From NCBI GenBank assembly GCA_008973525.1, contig WACJ01000502.1:2790001-2854000 (forward strand): a stretch of 64,000 nt of DNA, in the 5' to 3' direction. Both the position numbers and the translations under genes were made by a program. The stretch comes from Stenopsyche tienmushanensis (Eukaryota > Arthropoda > Insecta > Trichoptera > Stenopsychidae). Positions 23,040 to 32,929 of this stretch are shown piece by piece. Below the pieces are notes generated by a model. That model was not told the origin of the DNA and did no database searches. It was given only the letters and a program-made list of their open reading frames with translations. Position 1 is the stretch's first letter. Each line of letters begins with the position of its first letter.

Positions 23040-23997
23040 CACTCTACAGTCCGGGTATTCCGCACTATACATGGCCTAAAGTCCGACCGATTTCGCAAGA
23101 AATTCATAAAACACTTTCGTAAAATCGATATAATTCTTAAACCGACCAATGGATTTAAACAAAATTTCATTGGTGCCTTCAGAATAGTTTATTGCATTGA
23201 TATATGTAAAATCATAACAGTTGTTTTCAACCAATGGCGCATATAGTAGCATGATAGATAGCAAAAGTAGTATTTTATGATATAAATTATATGAACGGTT
23301 CGTAAAATAAATATTTAGCCAAATATCTGAGTTAAAAATGAGCAACTACAGAGTCTGTTTTAAAATAATACACAAAGATAGTCCCAAATGTACCCGTTAT
23401 TGTTATAAAAAAATACTGCGATAGAAAGTGTTATAAAAAGATCATATAAAATGCATTAAAAAGCCCTAAAATAGGACGGAGTGGTTTGTATGTTCAATCG
23501 GTCCGCTTTTCGGACCGCTGACACAATGAACGAGCGCCTCACGATTGGACGTCATACCCGAACATGACCGCCGAACGATTACGATGTCCGAAGAAGACTG
23601 ATCGATCGAAAATATTGTTGTCTGTCAGTCAGAGTCAATCAGTGTTGACTCATATAAAGTAGAATGGTCAAATAAAAGAAAAATCATGTGCAATTCTCGA
23701 ACGGGTCGATATTCTGCGTTTTGTGCCCCGAGCCCAGTTGTGCCCGTGGCGGGCGTCTGCTTTGCCACCCGCTTGTTACAGCCCTGGGCTTGTATATTAA
23801 TAAATGGGCCTAAACACTGTTGATAGTTACCAATATTCGTTAATTTTATTTTCGTGGCTTTTTACTATTTGATATTTTTAATGTTTATTTTGTCGTCACC
23901 GCATTGAAAAAAGAAATTTATATCAAGTTCGCAAGACATTCAAGCAAAAGTTCCGTCATTTTTATCATGCGTTAAATCCGGTACGGACAGTAAAGTG
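23040..23997. mobile_element. piggyBac-like non-autonomous element loaded with other repeats
   Basis: The left end follows TTAA (23036-23039) and reads CACTCTACAGTCCGGGTATT. The right end, reverse-complemented, reads CACTTTACTGTCCGTACCGG and is followed by TTAT, probably a mutated TTAA. The left arm (23040-23345) is paralleled at 41311-41500. Its interior holds a family D copy (23354-23785) and a family C scrap (about 23785-23860). No transposase is visible; an 89-codon minus-strand frame (23076-23345) lies in the repeat arm and has no motif. Confidence 0.65.
23354..23785 (+). repeat. family D repeat, longest copy
   Basis: Contains the palindrome CGGTCCGCTTTTCGGACCG (about 23499), a following GCTGACACAATGAACGAGCG, an AGTCAATCAGTGTTGACTCA block, a possible polyadenylation signal in GGTCAAATAAAAG, and an end block GCCCGTGGCGGGCGTCTGCT. 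The copy at 59018-59340 shows the same start (TGTTTTAAAATAATA) and end in reverse. The layout (AATAAA-type signal two thirds in, short end block) could be an LTR, but no primer site or duplication supports it. Confidence 0.55.
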
Positions 23998-24003
23998 TTA
24001 TAA

Positions 24004-24600
24004 TATTAATAAAATAATATATAGATATTTCCTGTGCGTATTTCATCACATCGATCGAGTATATTGTATTTAAAAGAAGCTGTAATTAATGCTACAAACG
24101 TAGTACTTAGGCTTCCACCGCAAGCTGAGATTCGACAAGGCGAAATCGATACATTCCGAGAACATGTATAATTGATAGATTTCATTATTATTCGGGTACG
24201 GAATACCTTATCTAGTCAAAGACTTGTTAGTTTGAGTGCCAAAATCACGTAGAATTAAATAGTTTTCCCGAACCCGGCACGTAGACGCGATTAAACCGGA
24301 ATCAACAGATGTTGAAACTATCCCAACTAATTGTAACTGCCTCGTCGATATATAGCCTTCCATCATGCTTCTACATACGCTCAATAAACCGGAAACGGTG
24401 TAAGATGCTGAATTCATCGGTGCTTCAATAATTCGTACACAACTTCTGGCGTTTATGAGCAATGATATCGGGAGCTTGACAGACTTATATAGTTTCCTGT
24501 TGTTTAATAATATATTAGGACATGGCAAAATGTCCAATTATATCATGAAGGGGGAATTATTTGGCCTGTGGTGTAATTTTGCGTCGATTACTACCAGATG
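24004..24600. other. non-coding stretch, no gene seen
   Basis: A minus-strand frame of 109 codons (24208-24537) shows no motif, transmembrane segment or signal peptide that I recognise. It is probably chance in a moderate-GC stretch. Confidence 0.45.
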
Positions 24601-25515
24601 ATGATGATGTTTGAGCGATGATTTTTATCTTTGATGGAATTCGATATCAATCAATCCGACGATCGTCGATTCAATTAATAAATGTAAACATTTCGGCGGA
24701 GATTTGCTTTTGTATCACATTTCCCCGATATAATCCTGCAGCCTCCCACGGGGATGAAATGACTGGAAGCAATTTCTCAACTCTTGAGTTATTGCCCGAA
24801 ATTTATTATCGTTCTTCAATATTTCGGACACCCCAGACGACCTTTCATGTCCGTAGCATGCCTCAGCGTTTGTTGCTAACTATTCGAACTTCAACAATTC
24901 GGAAGGTGTACTCCAACTTTCGGGCCCAGAAGGGTTTTGAAATACTGGCGGTTTTATGGGGCACTCGCTCGAGTGGGCCAATTCCACTCGAAAAAAAGAG
25001 CTTCCGGTTCAGATATTCAAAGACTTGCGAAAATAGTTTCATTCCTTTCTTACACCCCCGACACAAAGGTCAAGCACACATGTGCACAAAGAATCGGCTG
25101 GCAATCAAAACCAATCAATACCTTACCTGGGTTTCCATTGTCCGATGGAATATTTACCGACGCGTGATAAACTCGCTCCTTCGAATCTGGAGAGCGTTCT
25201 TTTAAAAGACCGACTGGAATGCTCCAACAAACTAGAACAAAATCAAATAACAACCTATGGGAATTCCCATTACGACCACGCCAACCATAAACTTGATCGG
25301 CGCCTGCTCAGAAATCCTTTAACAAATTCCCTCACCTGGACGGAAAAGCGCCACGAACTGACATACGAGTGGCGAATGAATCTTTCACAAGACCTAAATA
25401 CTAAATCAATTATGGCTTTTATTTTCGCTGAATTATATATAGACCAACAAATACCACTCGAAATTGAAACGCATCAATATCTAAAAATAAGTATGATTCA
25501 TTTCATCAAGAAAAA
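24601..25515 (+). other. moderate-GC stretch with the longest open frames of the window, unrecognised
   Basis: Two overlapping plus-strand frames occur: 24618-25205 (195 codons) and 25082-25636 (184 codons, running into the hAT-like element at 25516). A shadow frame lies on the minus strand (24863-25066). The translations are Ser/Arg/Ile-rich and irregular, with no domain, signal peptide or repeat. The first frame has CTTTTTTAA at its end, and the second overlaps it by over 120 bp in another register, which argues against both being real. There is no repeat partner in the window. It may be host unique DNA or an unknown old insertion. Confidence 0.3.
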
Positions 25516-26223
25516 CAGGGCTTCGAACCGGAATAAAACCGATAACCGGTATAATAGTCATTTTTGCCGGAAAGGGGAGAAAATAACGGTTCGAAGCCCT
25601 GATAAAATAATACAAAATTCAGCCCAAAAAAGATGAAACTCTAATAACAAGTATTAACATTCCTTTTTTTAGTATGTCTATGTTTGTTACATAAAAAATG
25701 TCGATAAAATGTAGTATCAAATTATCCGTTATTAGCACGCGTCCTATGTCGAATCTGATTCGACATATATAGATTCGACATATCTGATTCGGATATACTA
25801 CATTATTTTTTTCTTAAAAATGTCTTAAATATTTAGGGACCTACTGTAATATTTCTTTTGACCGCAAAGGGTTAAAATGTAGATTTATATAGACTTTATA
25901 TCTTTCCTGTTGCTATTTTTCCTACTTTCATAAATATTTTTAGTGGTAATTTTTAAAACTGACCTATGATGATCTTCATTAAATCTGAATCTGATATTGA
26001 GACTTATTTCCTTTCATAAACTTCAATATAACCGATAAGTGCTTCCAAACATTAAAATTAATTCGCACGCAATTCTTTTTGTATTTTCAAGCCTGACTTT
26101 TGAACTTTCTGTAAAACATACACATGGAACTAAATCAAAAACCATAACCGAACCAATATAAATTATATGAACGTAACTGATATCAACATCGAAATGGGAA
26201 AAAAAAAACAGTTCGAAGCCCTG
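25516..26223. mobile_element. hAT-like non-autonomous element with 8-bp duplication
   Basis: The left end CAGGGCTTCGAACCGG (25516) and the right end, reverse-complemented, CAGGGCTTCGAACTG (ending 26223) form an inverted terminal repeat. It is bracketed by AAGAAAAA (25508-25515) and AAGAAAAG (26224-26231), seven of eight bases alike. CAGGG ends with an 8-bp duplication are the hAT signature. A third, internal copy of the terminal repeat (GGTTCGAAGCCCTG, 25591-25605) sits just inside the left end, giving a short palindrome. No transposase. Confidence 0.7.
25731..25875. mobile_element. short TTAA-type MITE nested in the hAT-like element
   Basis: The left side reads TTAG, then CACGCGTCCTATGTCGAATC and a TCTGATTCGACAT hairpin. 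The right side is GACCGCAAAGGGTTAA. Reverse-complemented, the right end is TTAACCCTTTGCGGTC. The same end is seen at 56416 as TTAACTCTTTGCGGTCCTAT followed by TCGAGTCTGGCTCGACAT. The family is common in arthropods as far as I know; this copy has a damaged left TTAA. Confidence 0.5.
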
Positions 26224-26274
26224 AAGAAAAGCATTTTTTCATGACTGATATAAATTAAATACATCTATAGTTAA

Positions 26275-26812
26275 CCAATAGACCGCTGAGATACGATATA
26301 TCGTAGATTTCGATCCGGTTGAGGGATGTTATCAACGTCGACGAAGACGTCATACTTTCTGTGACCTAGGCATCAGTTCATGAAATTTGTTTTTACATAT
26401 TCTAGTTAATAATTGCCTGGAAATGGAAAAGGATGCGCGAAGACACAATATTTCTCAACTTCTTGCAGTCACTTATACGATAAAATGGAGGTATTAGAAA
26501 GCCTCGGGGATATATTTTCACCCAAAATGTTTGCAGAAAGCCCTAAATGCCCTAAAATTGAAGGGAATGACTACAAGGTTTCCGTGTCCAACCGGTCCGA
26601 ATTTCGGACCACTGACATATCGAAAGAGCACCTCGCGATCGAATGCCATGTCCACAGAACATGGTCTGCATTCATATTCGAATCTCTGCGCGGATACTCA
26701 AAAGAAGTCTTCTATGTTTAGTTTTAACACGTAAAAATTACGTTTTTTACACAATTAAAATGTTTCGACAATTCTCTACAATATTTTGAAAAACATCGTA
26801 GCAGCCAAAGGG
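26275..26812. mobile_element. TTAA-flanked MITE with a terminal hairpin, long form
   Basis: TTAA at 26271-26274 and 26813-26816 bracket 538 bp. The left end is CCAATAGACCGCTGAGATAC, followed by a GATATATC palindrome. The right end, reverse-complemented, is CCCTTTGGCTGCTACGATG. A 95-bp short form with the same two ends is at 54223-54317. The interior carries a family D copy (26545-26715) and a 102-codon frame (26413-26721) with no recognisable product. Confidence 0.6.
26545..26715 (+). repeat. family D repeat, partial
   Basis: Contains AACCGGTCCGAATTTCGGAC, then CACTGACATATCGAAAGAGC, in the order seen at 23490-23540. It ends within the 26275-26812 element. Confidence 0.55.
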
Positions 26813-26816
26813 TTAA

Positions 26817-28690
26817 CGAAAAAATTCATGAAATATCGCAAAACAACAGCAAGTGACTATACAATTGTTAAAGGAAAATAATTTCTCAGATTTTCTATTT
26901 GCTTTCCATAATAATAATGTTTGAATTACCATTGCAAATCAATCAATCAAACGTAGTCCTGCCCTATTTAATTAATCAGATTAAGCCTATATCGAGACGT
27001 TTGATTGAAAATATTTATTATGAAAGTCAGGAAACCAATCCACTTTATCAACGCAGGGTCAAAATACACTGCAAGAAAATTGTTGTTCTTTAGCCCTAAA
27101 AGTTTTCAACTTTTGGCGAAATTTAGCATTCATTAATGTTTCGTGAATATACATCAACGTTGACAGCTTATATTGATCTAATATTTCCGTTAAGGGCGAA
27201 CGAATTTAAATATTTATGAAATATGTATATAAATTTATAATTATGTTTCATATATGTGCTCTTATTAAGTATGATTATATTTTTTAAAAAAATATTTTTT
27301 GGCATAAAAATTGTGTAAAAAAAAGGTTTTTCCTCGATTATGAAAGACAGACGCACCCGACTACCAACAACTTTATTAAATTCAACAGTCATGGACGATG
27401 GAAACGTTAAGGAATATTGCGTTATCGGTTTTTTATCTCCTAGCCTCTGTTCAATTTCTAGGCCATTACCACCTCGGCTAAGCCACCATCGTATCCTGAT
27501 GGGACGCTGTTAACTTAAGGATATGTGGCTTTATTGTGTTAAAAGACAGGACATCACATCTATTTGATTATCACGACGTCGAGGCTAAGTGATATACGTC
27601 TTTTGTCGTTTTTTGGGGGGACCCCCCCCCCCAAAAAAAAAAAAAAAGACACCAGATCCGAGCGACCCGCCTAAAAGTAAGTCTATTTGTTGAGGTCCTC
27701 CAAAATAGGACAAGTGTCAATTTTGATGACTGAGCAGTGGTGTGAGATTGAAGGGACGGAGGAAGAAATCTTCAAAGCGGATGACAATCGCGGGGCTTCC
27801 CCATATCGGGCACGTTTCGGCTCTCCTGGAGTAATTTAATAGCATTTATACGGACCGGGATGAAATAATGGCCGCACTCCAGATCATTTTTTTTTCTGTC
27901 GATCGCGTCTTAATAAAATAAATATATCGGATGGTTGTCGCAACACGGAAGGATGATTGAATGGGTCTCCGGGCAATTTGACGATGAGAAATTGTTGGCG
28001 AGAAATTTGGCAAATTTTGCGCCAAATGAGAGTCTTTCGCGCCAATATTTCCTCGCACAACAAAGAGAAATACTTTTCACTGCGAACATGCTCACACTCT
28101 TCCGAGCATATTCTCATTAGAAATTTATAAAATTGTCAAAATATTTCGAGTGAAATTTGCGCCGTTTTCCAGCAACCGAAAATTCGAAGAATTTTAAGTT
28201 TTCTCAAGAAATTCCCCAGATTATATATATTGTGCGAACGGTACTCTCCCGCTACTTCCAAAGTCCCACTTATCTTCGCCCGACCTTCACTTTTGTTCCA
28301 GCGAATTTATATGTATTTTTTCGGCCAACTAAATGTAGCTTTCGGCATAAAGAAATAGACCTGAATATTGCGTCTACCAAATTGTGGAAATATAAAAACC
28401 ATAAAATATAAGTAGAATTTTTTTCTTATTTTATAAACGGCCTTCTTATCCTACGCTCCAGCCCACACCTGAATTAAATTCCTTAAATAAAATGTCGTAC
28501 AGCGAAAACAAGAGATTTTTTATTCAGCCGGTAGAAATTCTGAACATGTCCTAATATGCGGGAAAATTACTTTTTATGAGATTATAAAGTATGCCGCTTT
28601 GTCAGTTTACAAGAATACATATTCATCCGCTATAGATGCTATATTCGAATGACCACCACATATCGCCCACACAAATCAAATTTCTCTCAG
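26817..28690. other. non-coding stretch, no gene seen
   Basis: AT-rich at the left. A GC-richer band (27400-28130) has several short frames overlapping on both strands around 27846-28120, typical of chance. A homopolymer palindrome at 27605-27648 is listed separately. Confidence 0.5.
27605..27648. repeat. homopolymer palindrome (T, G, then C, A runs)
   Basis: Runs of six T and six G are followed, after one A, by about twelve C and then about fifteen A. The arms pair with each other as an imperfect hairpin. Run lengths are likely to vary and to be error-prone in assembly. Confidence 0.8.
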
Positions 28691-28692
28691 AA

Positions 28693-29110
28693 TCACGCAG
28701 CGTGAATAAAGCTTGTATATTGATAAATGAACCTTAACACTTTTGATATTGTTGGGCCCTATAATGACATTTAAAATATCAGACTGAGTTTTAATTGATT
28801 TATGTGCCTTTCTACTATTTATTATTTAATTATAATTTTAATTTTTTTTATCATCTGTTGATGATTGCTATGATGAATCTCTATTTTGTACTCTACGAAA
28901 AATATTGATCAAATATTGTATTCCTTTAAATAAATACAAGTGATTCTTTGTGTTTGTAAGACTCACACAAAATAATAATACTGTATTAGAAATGGAAGCA
29001 TGGAATTAGAAATGAAGCGCTGTGGATCACAATATCTGATAATATTTAAACGTGTAGAGGTACCTTTACAGCACGACTGCCATAAATGTATGATGAAATG
29101 CAAAATGCTC
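28693..29110 (-). repeat. family C repeat, long minus-strand copy
   Basis: Order on the plus strand: GCAGCGTGAATAAAGCTTGT, AACCTTAACACTTTTGATAT, TTGGGCCCTATAATG, AATTGATTTATGTGCC, then GTAGAGGTACCTTTACAGCA (29060) and CGATTCACTAATTTC (29125). This is the reverse of 42860-43170. Neither terminus is visible. Confidence 0.6.
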
Positions 29111-31902
29111 TCTCCCTCTCTGTCTCCGATTCACTAATTTCGGTACTCAATGTATAAAAATGCTTTCCTCTATTTTTATCACTCAAGTTCGTTCAGCAGC
29201 ATATGCGTGATTCCTCATTCACGGATTAAAAACACAAAAAAGCACATATCTATTTTCATAAACATTTCATAATTTTAATAAATCGGCACACACAAAGTCA
29301 TACGAACGTTTTTTACGAACACAATTAAATTCAGAGTGTATCGAGACACGGTTCAAGAAACACATATTTTTTATTATCATTATAAAATTATAATTATAAC
29401 TTTATTGTTTTAATTTTGAATTAATTCCACCGCTATTTATTAATAATTTCAAAGAAAAAAATCAATATAGAACATTTGTAAAATCAGAGAAATCTTTAAT
29501 CGGATGTTGATGTGTTCAACAATGAAATCAGATTCTCGTCAAGTAAATCCATAGTCAACACTTCAGTTCAATTGCATAGTATAATTTTGAACTGCACTAA
29601 ATTGATCAAACAATTCAAAGTCAAGAATTTATACAAGTAAAACGAAATGTAATTGAAAAAACGATTTAAGTTCATAAAAATTAAATAATACAGGGTGCGG
29701 CAGGGAAACTTCTTTATTTGAAACGTATCTCCTGAAGCGATAGTTATTCCGAAATAAAAGGGTTTATGCTCATTAGAAAGAGCAGAATCTAATGTTTTAT
29801 ATCATTTAAGTTTAGTAATGATTATACAATGGATGAGGTAGGAGCGCGTGTTCGCCTTAGAGGCGTATGATCTTTCACGAGAACACTTCCCCAGATTGAT
29901 TTCCAAAATACTTAGTTTACACTGACCGTCCAAAGATCCTGATTCAATTAGAGAACAATATTCAAGCTGATATCGACAATATACCCGTCGATATGCTGGA
30001 AAGACTGAAGAGAAGCTTCAAAGTTTATAAGTGGTGGTAATAATCCACACGATGTTACAAATAATAAAAAAGATATATAACAGAATTTATTTGTGTGCTT
30101 AAAGAATAAATATTAAAGTCTCATTACTATGTTTATCCCATAGTAAGCGGGAGGTAATTTTATACAATCACAGTGGGGAAGATGGAGCACTTAAGGGACG
30201 ATTATATTTTTAATCAAGAGCGGGGGTACAATTTGCGAATTCATTAGTGGAAAGTAAAAGTGAGTCGAAAAGGAAGACGGATAATAAACAAGAATTTAAT
30301 AAATTGTGCTTTGTTCCTGCCGACGATCGCGAGATAAATTCGCAGGCCCGCTGGAAAACGCGCGCCCGCGCTTCCTTATGAATGATTAACTCTGCATTTT
30401 TCAGGACCTCCTCATGACACAGTGTGCAGAATAACGAATGCAAAAATTCCCTGTCGCTGGAGAGTTCCTGTGCGCACTTTTGCCGAAACCTGGAGCCATA
30501 AATCTTGGAATCGTACGTGACCAGACTATGCTTCATTGGATTGCATTATCTTTACCTTTGCGACCCGAGATCAGCGGAGGCGAACCTTTTGATGCGTGCT
30601 TTATATTGGCTCGGATTTTAACGATCTCGAAGCTTCGGATATTGACATCAATCATTTCGGACGGATGGACCAAATCGTAATCTGAGTCCATCGGGGGGGC
30701 GAAGCCAATATTGACGCTCGACTTACAAAAAAAATTTGAAAATGCCGCCATAGATCAACATCTCGACGCAATACAAGCAATATAAACGCGTCGTAGTTTG
30801 AAATTGTATATTTCGACTAGGATTTTATGGGTCTTCAAATATTTTGCAGAGAGCACTAACATTTCACGCTAGATTTGCTTTTATCTTACCACTGCCAATA
30901 TGATTCCCGACAATTGAACAAAAACGTAATATTTCACGGGGCGCCATTTTCACAGCTATGACTTTTTATACGCGATATTATTCAAATACGCACAAGATCT
31001 TGCTGGGCGTTTGTTCGCAAATGGCCGATGTTTCATCGCAGAAAATGGCTTTGCATATCGAATAAACCGTAATATCTAACACACAGCTACCCATTTTATA
31101 TGCGAGATTAATTTCTCTTAAAACAGTATAAAAGTAGAAAATTGAACGACGCAAAAATAAGACAACCGTATGATTAATTCAAAAACTTTATGCTACCGAA
31201 GTATTACAATCTAAAATAAAGAACTAAGCACTGAGAGCCGAAAGCTTCCTCCTACATATTATACAAAAGGCGGAATATTGTTCAGGTCATAAAAACATTT
31301 AAAAACCCGCATAAAACAAATTTCTGATAGTAATCACTTAACTTTGTATAATTTTTTTCAACTTAACGAGGTAAAACTTTCTTTGGATTTACAGTGATTT
31401 TTTTTCATAAGAAAAAGTTGCGTGTTTAATCATTTTTCGAACATTTTCCTATATAAGAATTTATCTTTCAGGCATTCATTATTCAAAACCAAGTTCTTGA
31501 AGCTTTGACGATTTTTTTTAAATAAATAATGAGACCTTTCACAAATCCAATAATTTATCAGATTGGTCTGAATTTAATAAAAAAAATGCCATTGAATCCA
31601 AAAAGACGATAAAGGCCATTGAAAAGTCTGTGAAATCTGCGGCTCCCAGAGACAGTTTGCGGTTTTGGATAAACCACAACCCAAATTCCATAACAAAGCT
31701 TCTCAAAAGCAGTTTGAAATGGTTAAATTTAATTGATCAATGAATTAAATTTTCATGTTCATCAATAAATACAGCTGTCCGAGTTTCATTTTGACATCAA
31801 TAATCAAAGCCTACATATTTTTATTACTACGGTAATGCGTGGACTAAATACAAATGCAACTTGTCAGATTTAACAGTGGCATCTTTTGTCTTCCTATGGA
31901 TG
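29111..31902. other. non-coding stretch, no gene seen
   Basis: AT-rich flanks. A GC-richer island at 30210-30760 has overlapping frames (108, 80 and 72 codons) on both strands and no motif. At 29693 GGGTGCGGCAGGGAAACTTC recurs at 12618, a short word with little context, possibly an element end. No exon signals. Confidence 0.5.
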
Positions 31903-32035
31903 TTCTCACTTCTGACACCAGTGTAACATGAAGACGACAGAGTCCCCAGGCTTGTTACTGCATGTATATGCGCATGTAGGTTTGTTATTTTTTTGGTTAT
32001 CACCTACATGTTACACCGGTGTCAGAAGTGGAAAC
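31903..32035. repeat. palindrome of two retroviral-type primer-binding sites (tRNA-Leu)
   Basis: CACTTCTGACACCA at 31907-31920 is the exact 3' end of eukaryotic tRNA-Leu with its CCA, so the minus strand carries TGGTGTCAGAAGTG, a primer-binding site for tRNA-Leu. At 32017-32031 the plus strand carries CGGTGTCAGAAGTGG. Both are preceded, in their own direction, by ACATGTTACAC or CATGTTACAC, the kind of ...TGTTACA end an LTR shows before its primer site. The two 28-bp arms face outwards around a 77-bp spacer. This reads as two LTR 3' ends fused back to back, with most of each LTR lost. Confidence 0.6.
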
Positions 32036-32640
32036 AGAAGTACACGCCGGGTCTGCCCTTGTAGTTTGCGTTCTTTGGCATGGCCGCGTCGCAGCCTCGC
32101 TCCAAGAGCTTCTGGAGTTTCTCCATGGTGCCTCCTGCACCCTCCTGGTTTGCAGCGCTTTGTTCCACCTTGCTATTACTCGCCTGGACTACAGTGAGGA
32201 ATGTTTCCTTGCATAGTTTTCGGGTCGACCATCCTTTGAGTGGCGATCTCCTCTCTCTCTTCTGCCGGCCAGTCAATCGTGCGTGGTCGCTATTTGTGTA
32301 TTAACCCGTAGGGGCCTCTTCTGTAGGTCCATTTTCGTTCTTTATTTGCGGAGAGCAGCCGCAATCTTGCCATGCTCTATGATATAATTGCTCCTCTTCT
32401 GTCATCTGACATGGACTTGGCGTTGATGTTGCCGGCTGCCACCAAAGGAAGGGTAGAAGCGGACACATCGTCCTCTAGGTTTCGCAACAGTCGGTAGTAG
32501 TCTTTCTATGGTGGTGTTGGGGGAGAAGTAGCAACTATAGACCTTTAACCCCTCTACCTCCACCCAGAACCATCTGTTCCACGTCGTTCATCCGGTCACC
32601 TTGAGGTTTCTATTTACAACCCACAGGTCTGCTCTCTGGC
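32022..32640 (-). pseudogene. R1-clade non-LTR retrotransposon, endonuclease-to-linker fragment
   Basis: On the minus strand, from about 32570 down, the translation gives WVEVEGLKVYSCYFSPNTTI, then VSASTLPLVAAGNINAKSM and KWTYRRGPYG. This follows the apurinic-type endonuclease of R1-clade elements, whose usual motif is VYSCYxSPN...VAGDFNAKS; here DF has become NI. After the domain the frame of 32022-32276 continues to LLERGCDAAMPKNANYKGRP, which is the conserved linker (CDAAMPR...) before the reverse transcriptase. Several frame changes and stops separate these pieces. The reverse transcriptase itself is absent, since the palindrome at 31903-32035 cuts the fragment. Confidence 0.7.
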
Positions 32641-32739
32641 TGACGTCAAGAAACTAACCGTGGGCTTGTTCTTTATATTGAGTGTCCTCCACCATTCCTT
32701 ATTATTTTGTAGTTGGCAGATCCATATTCCACTTTATGG

Positions 32740-32915
32740 GTGCGCATTAAAGGTTAAGCTGCCCACCCAACTCATTTTAGCTGGGTTACCCCAGCAGCAT
32801 TTGATGAGCAAACCATCAAGGCTGCTTACACCAAACCACTATTCTACATTGTTACCCAAAAAGTTACCTATAAGCGTAGATTTGCCCCCCTCCTCCCTTC
32901 TGGAGTTTTATAGAT
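32740..32915 (+). repeat. segment shared with 35850-36005
   Basis: CAGCAGCATTTGATGAGCAA and a preceding CTGGG recur at 35876-35905, and both copies run on to a C-rich tract followed by CTCCCTTCTGGAGTTT or CTTCCTCTGGAGTTTGC. In the second copy the segment follows the 3' end of an R1-type coding region, so it may be part of that element's 3' tail. Here it lies beside an endonuclease fragment in the opposite orientation. Confidence 0.5.
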
Positions 32916-32929
32916 AAGCACCGTAGACT

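Noticed and set aside
25591..25605. GGTTCGAAGCCC resembling a tRNA T-arm or B box
   Set aside because: It is a copy of the hAT-like terminal repeat, and no cloverleaf can be built around it.
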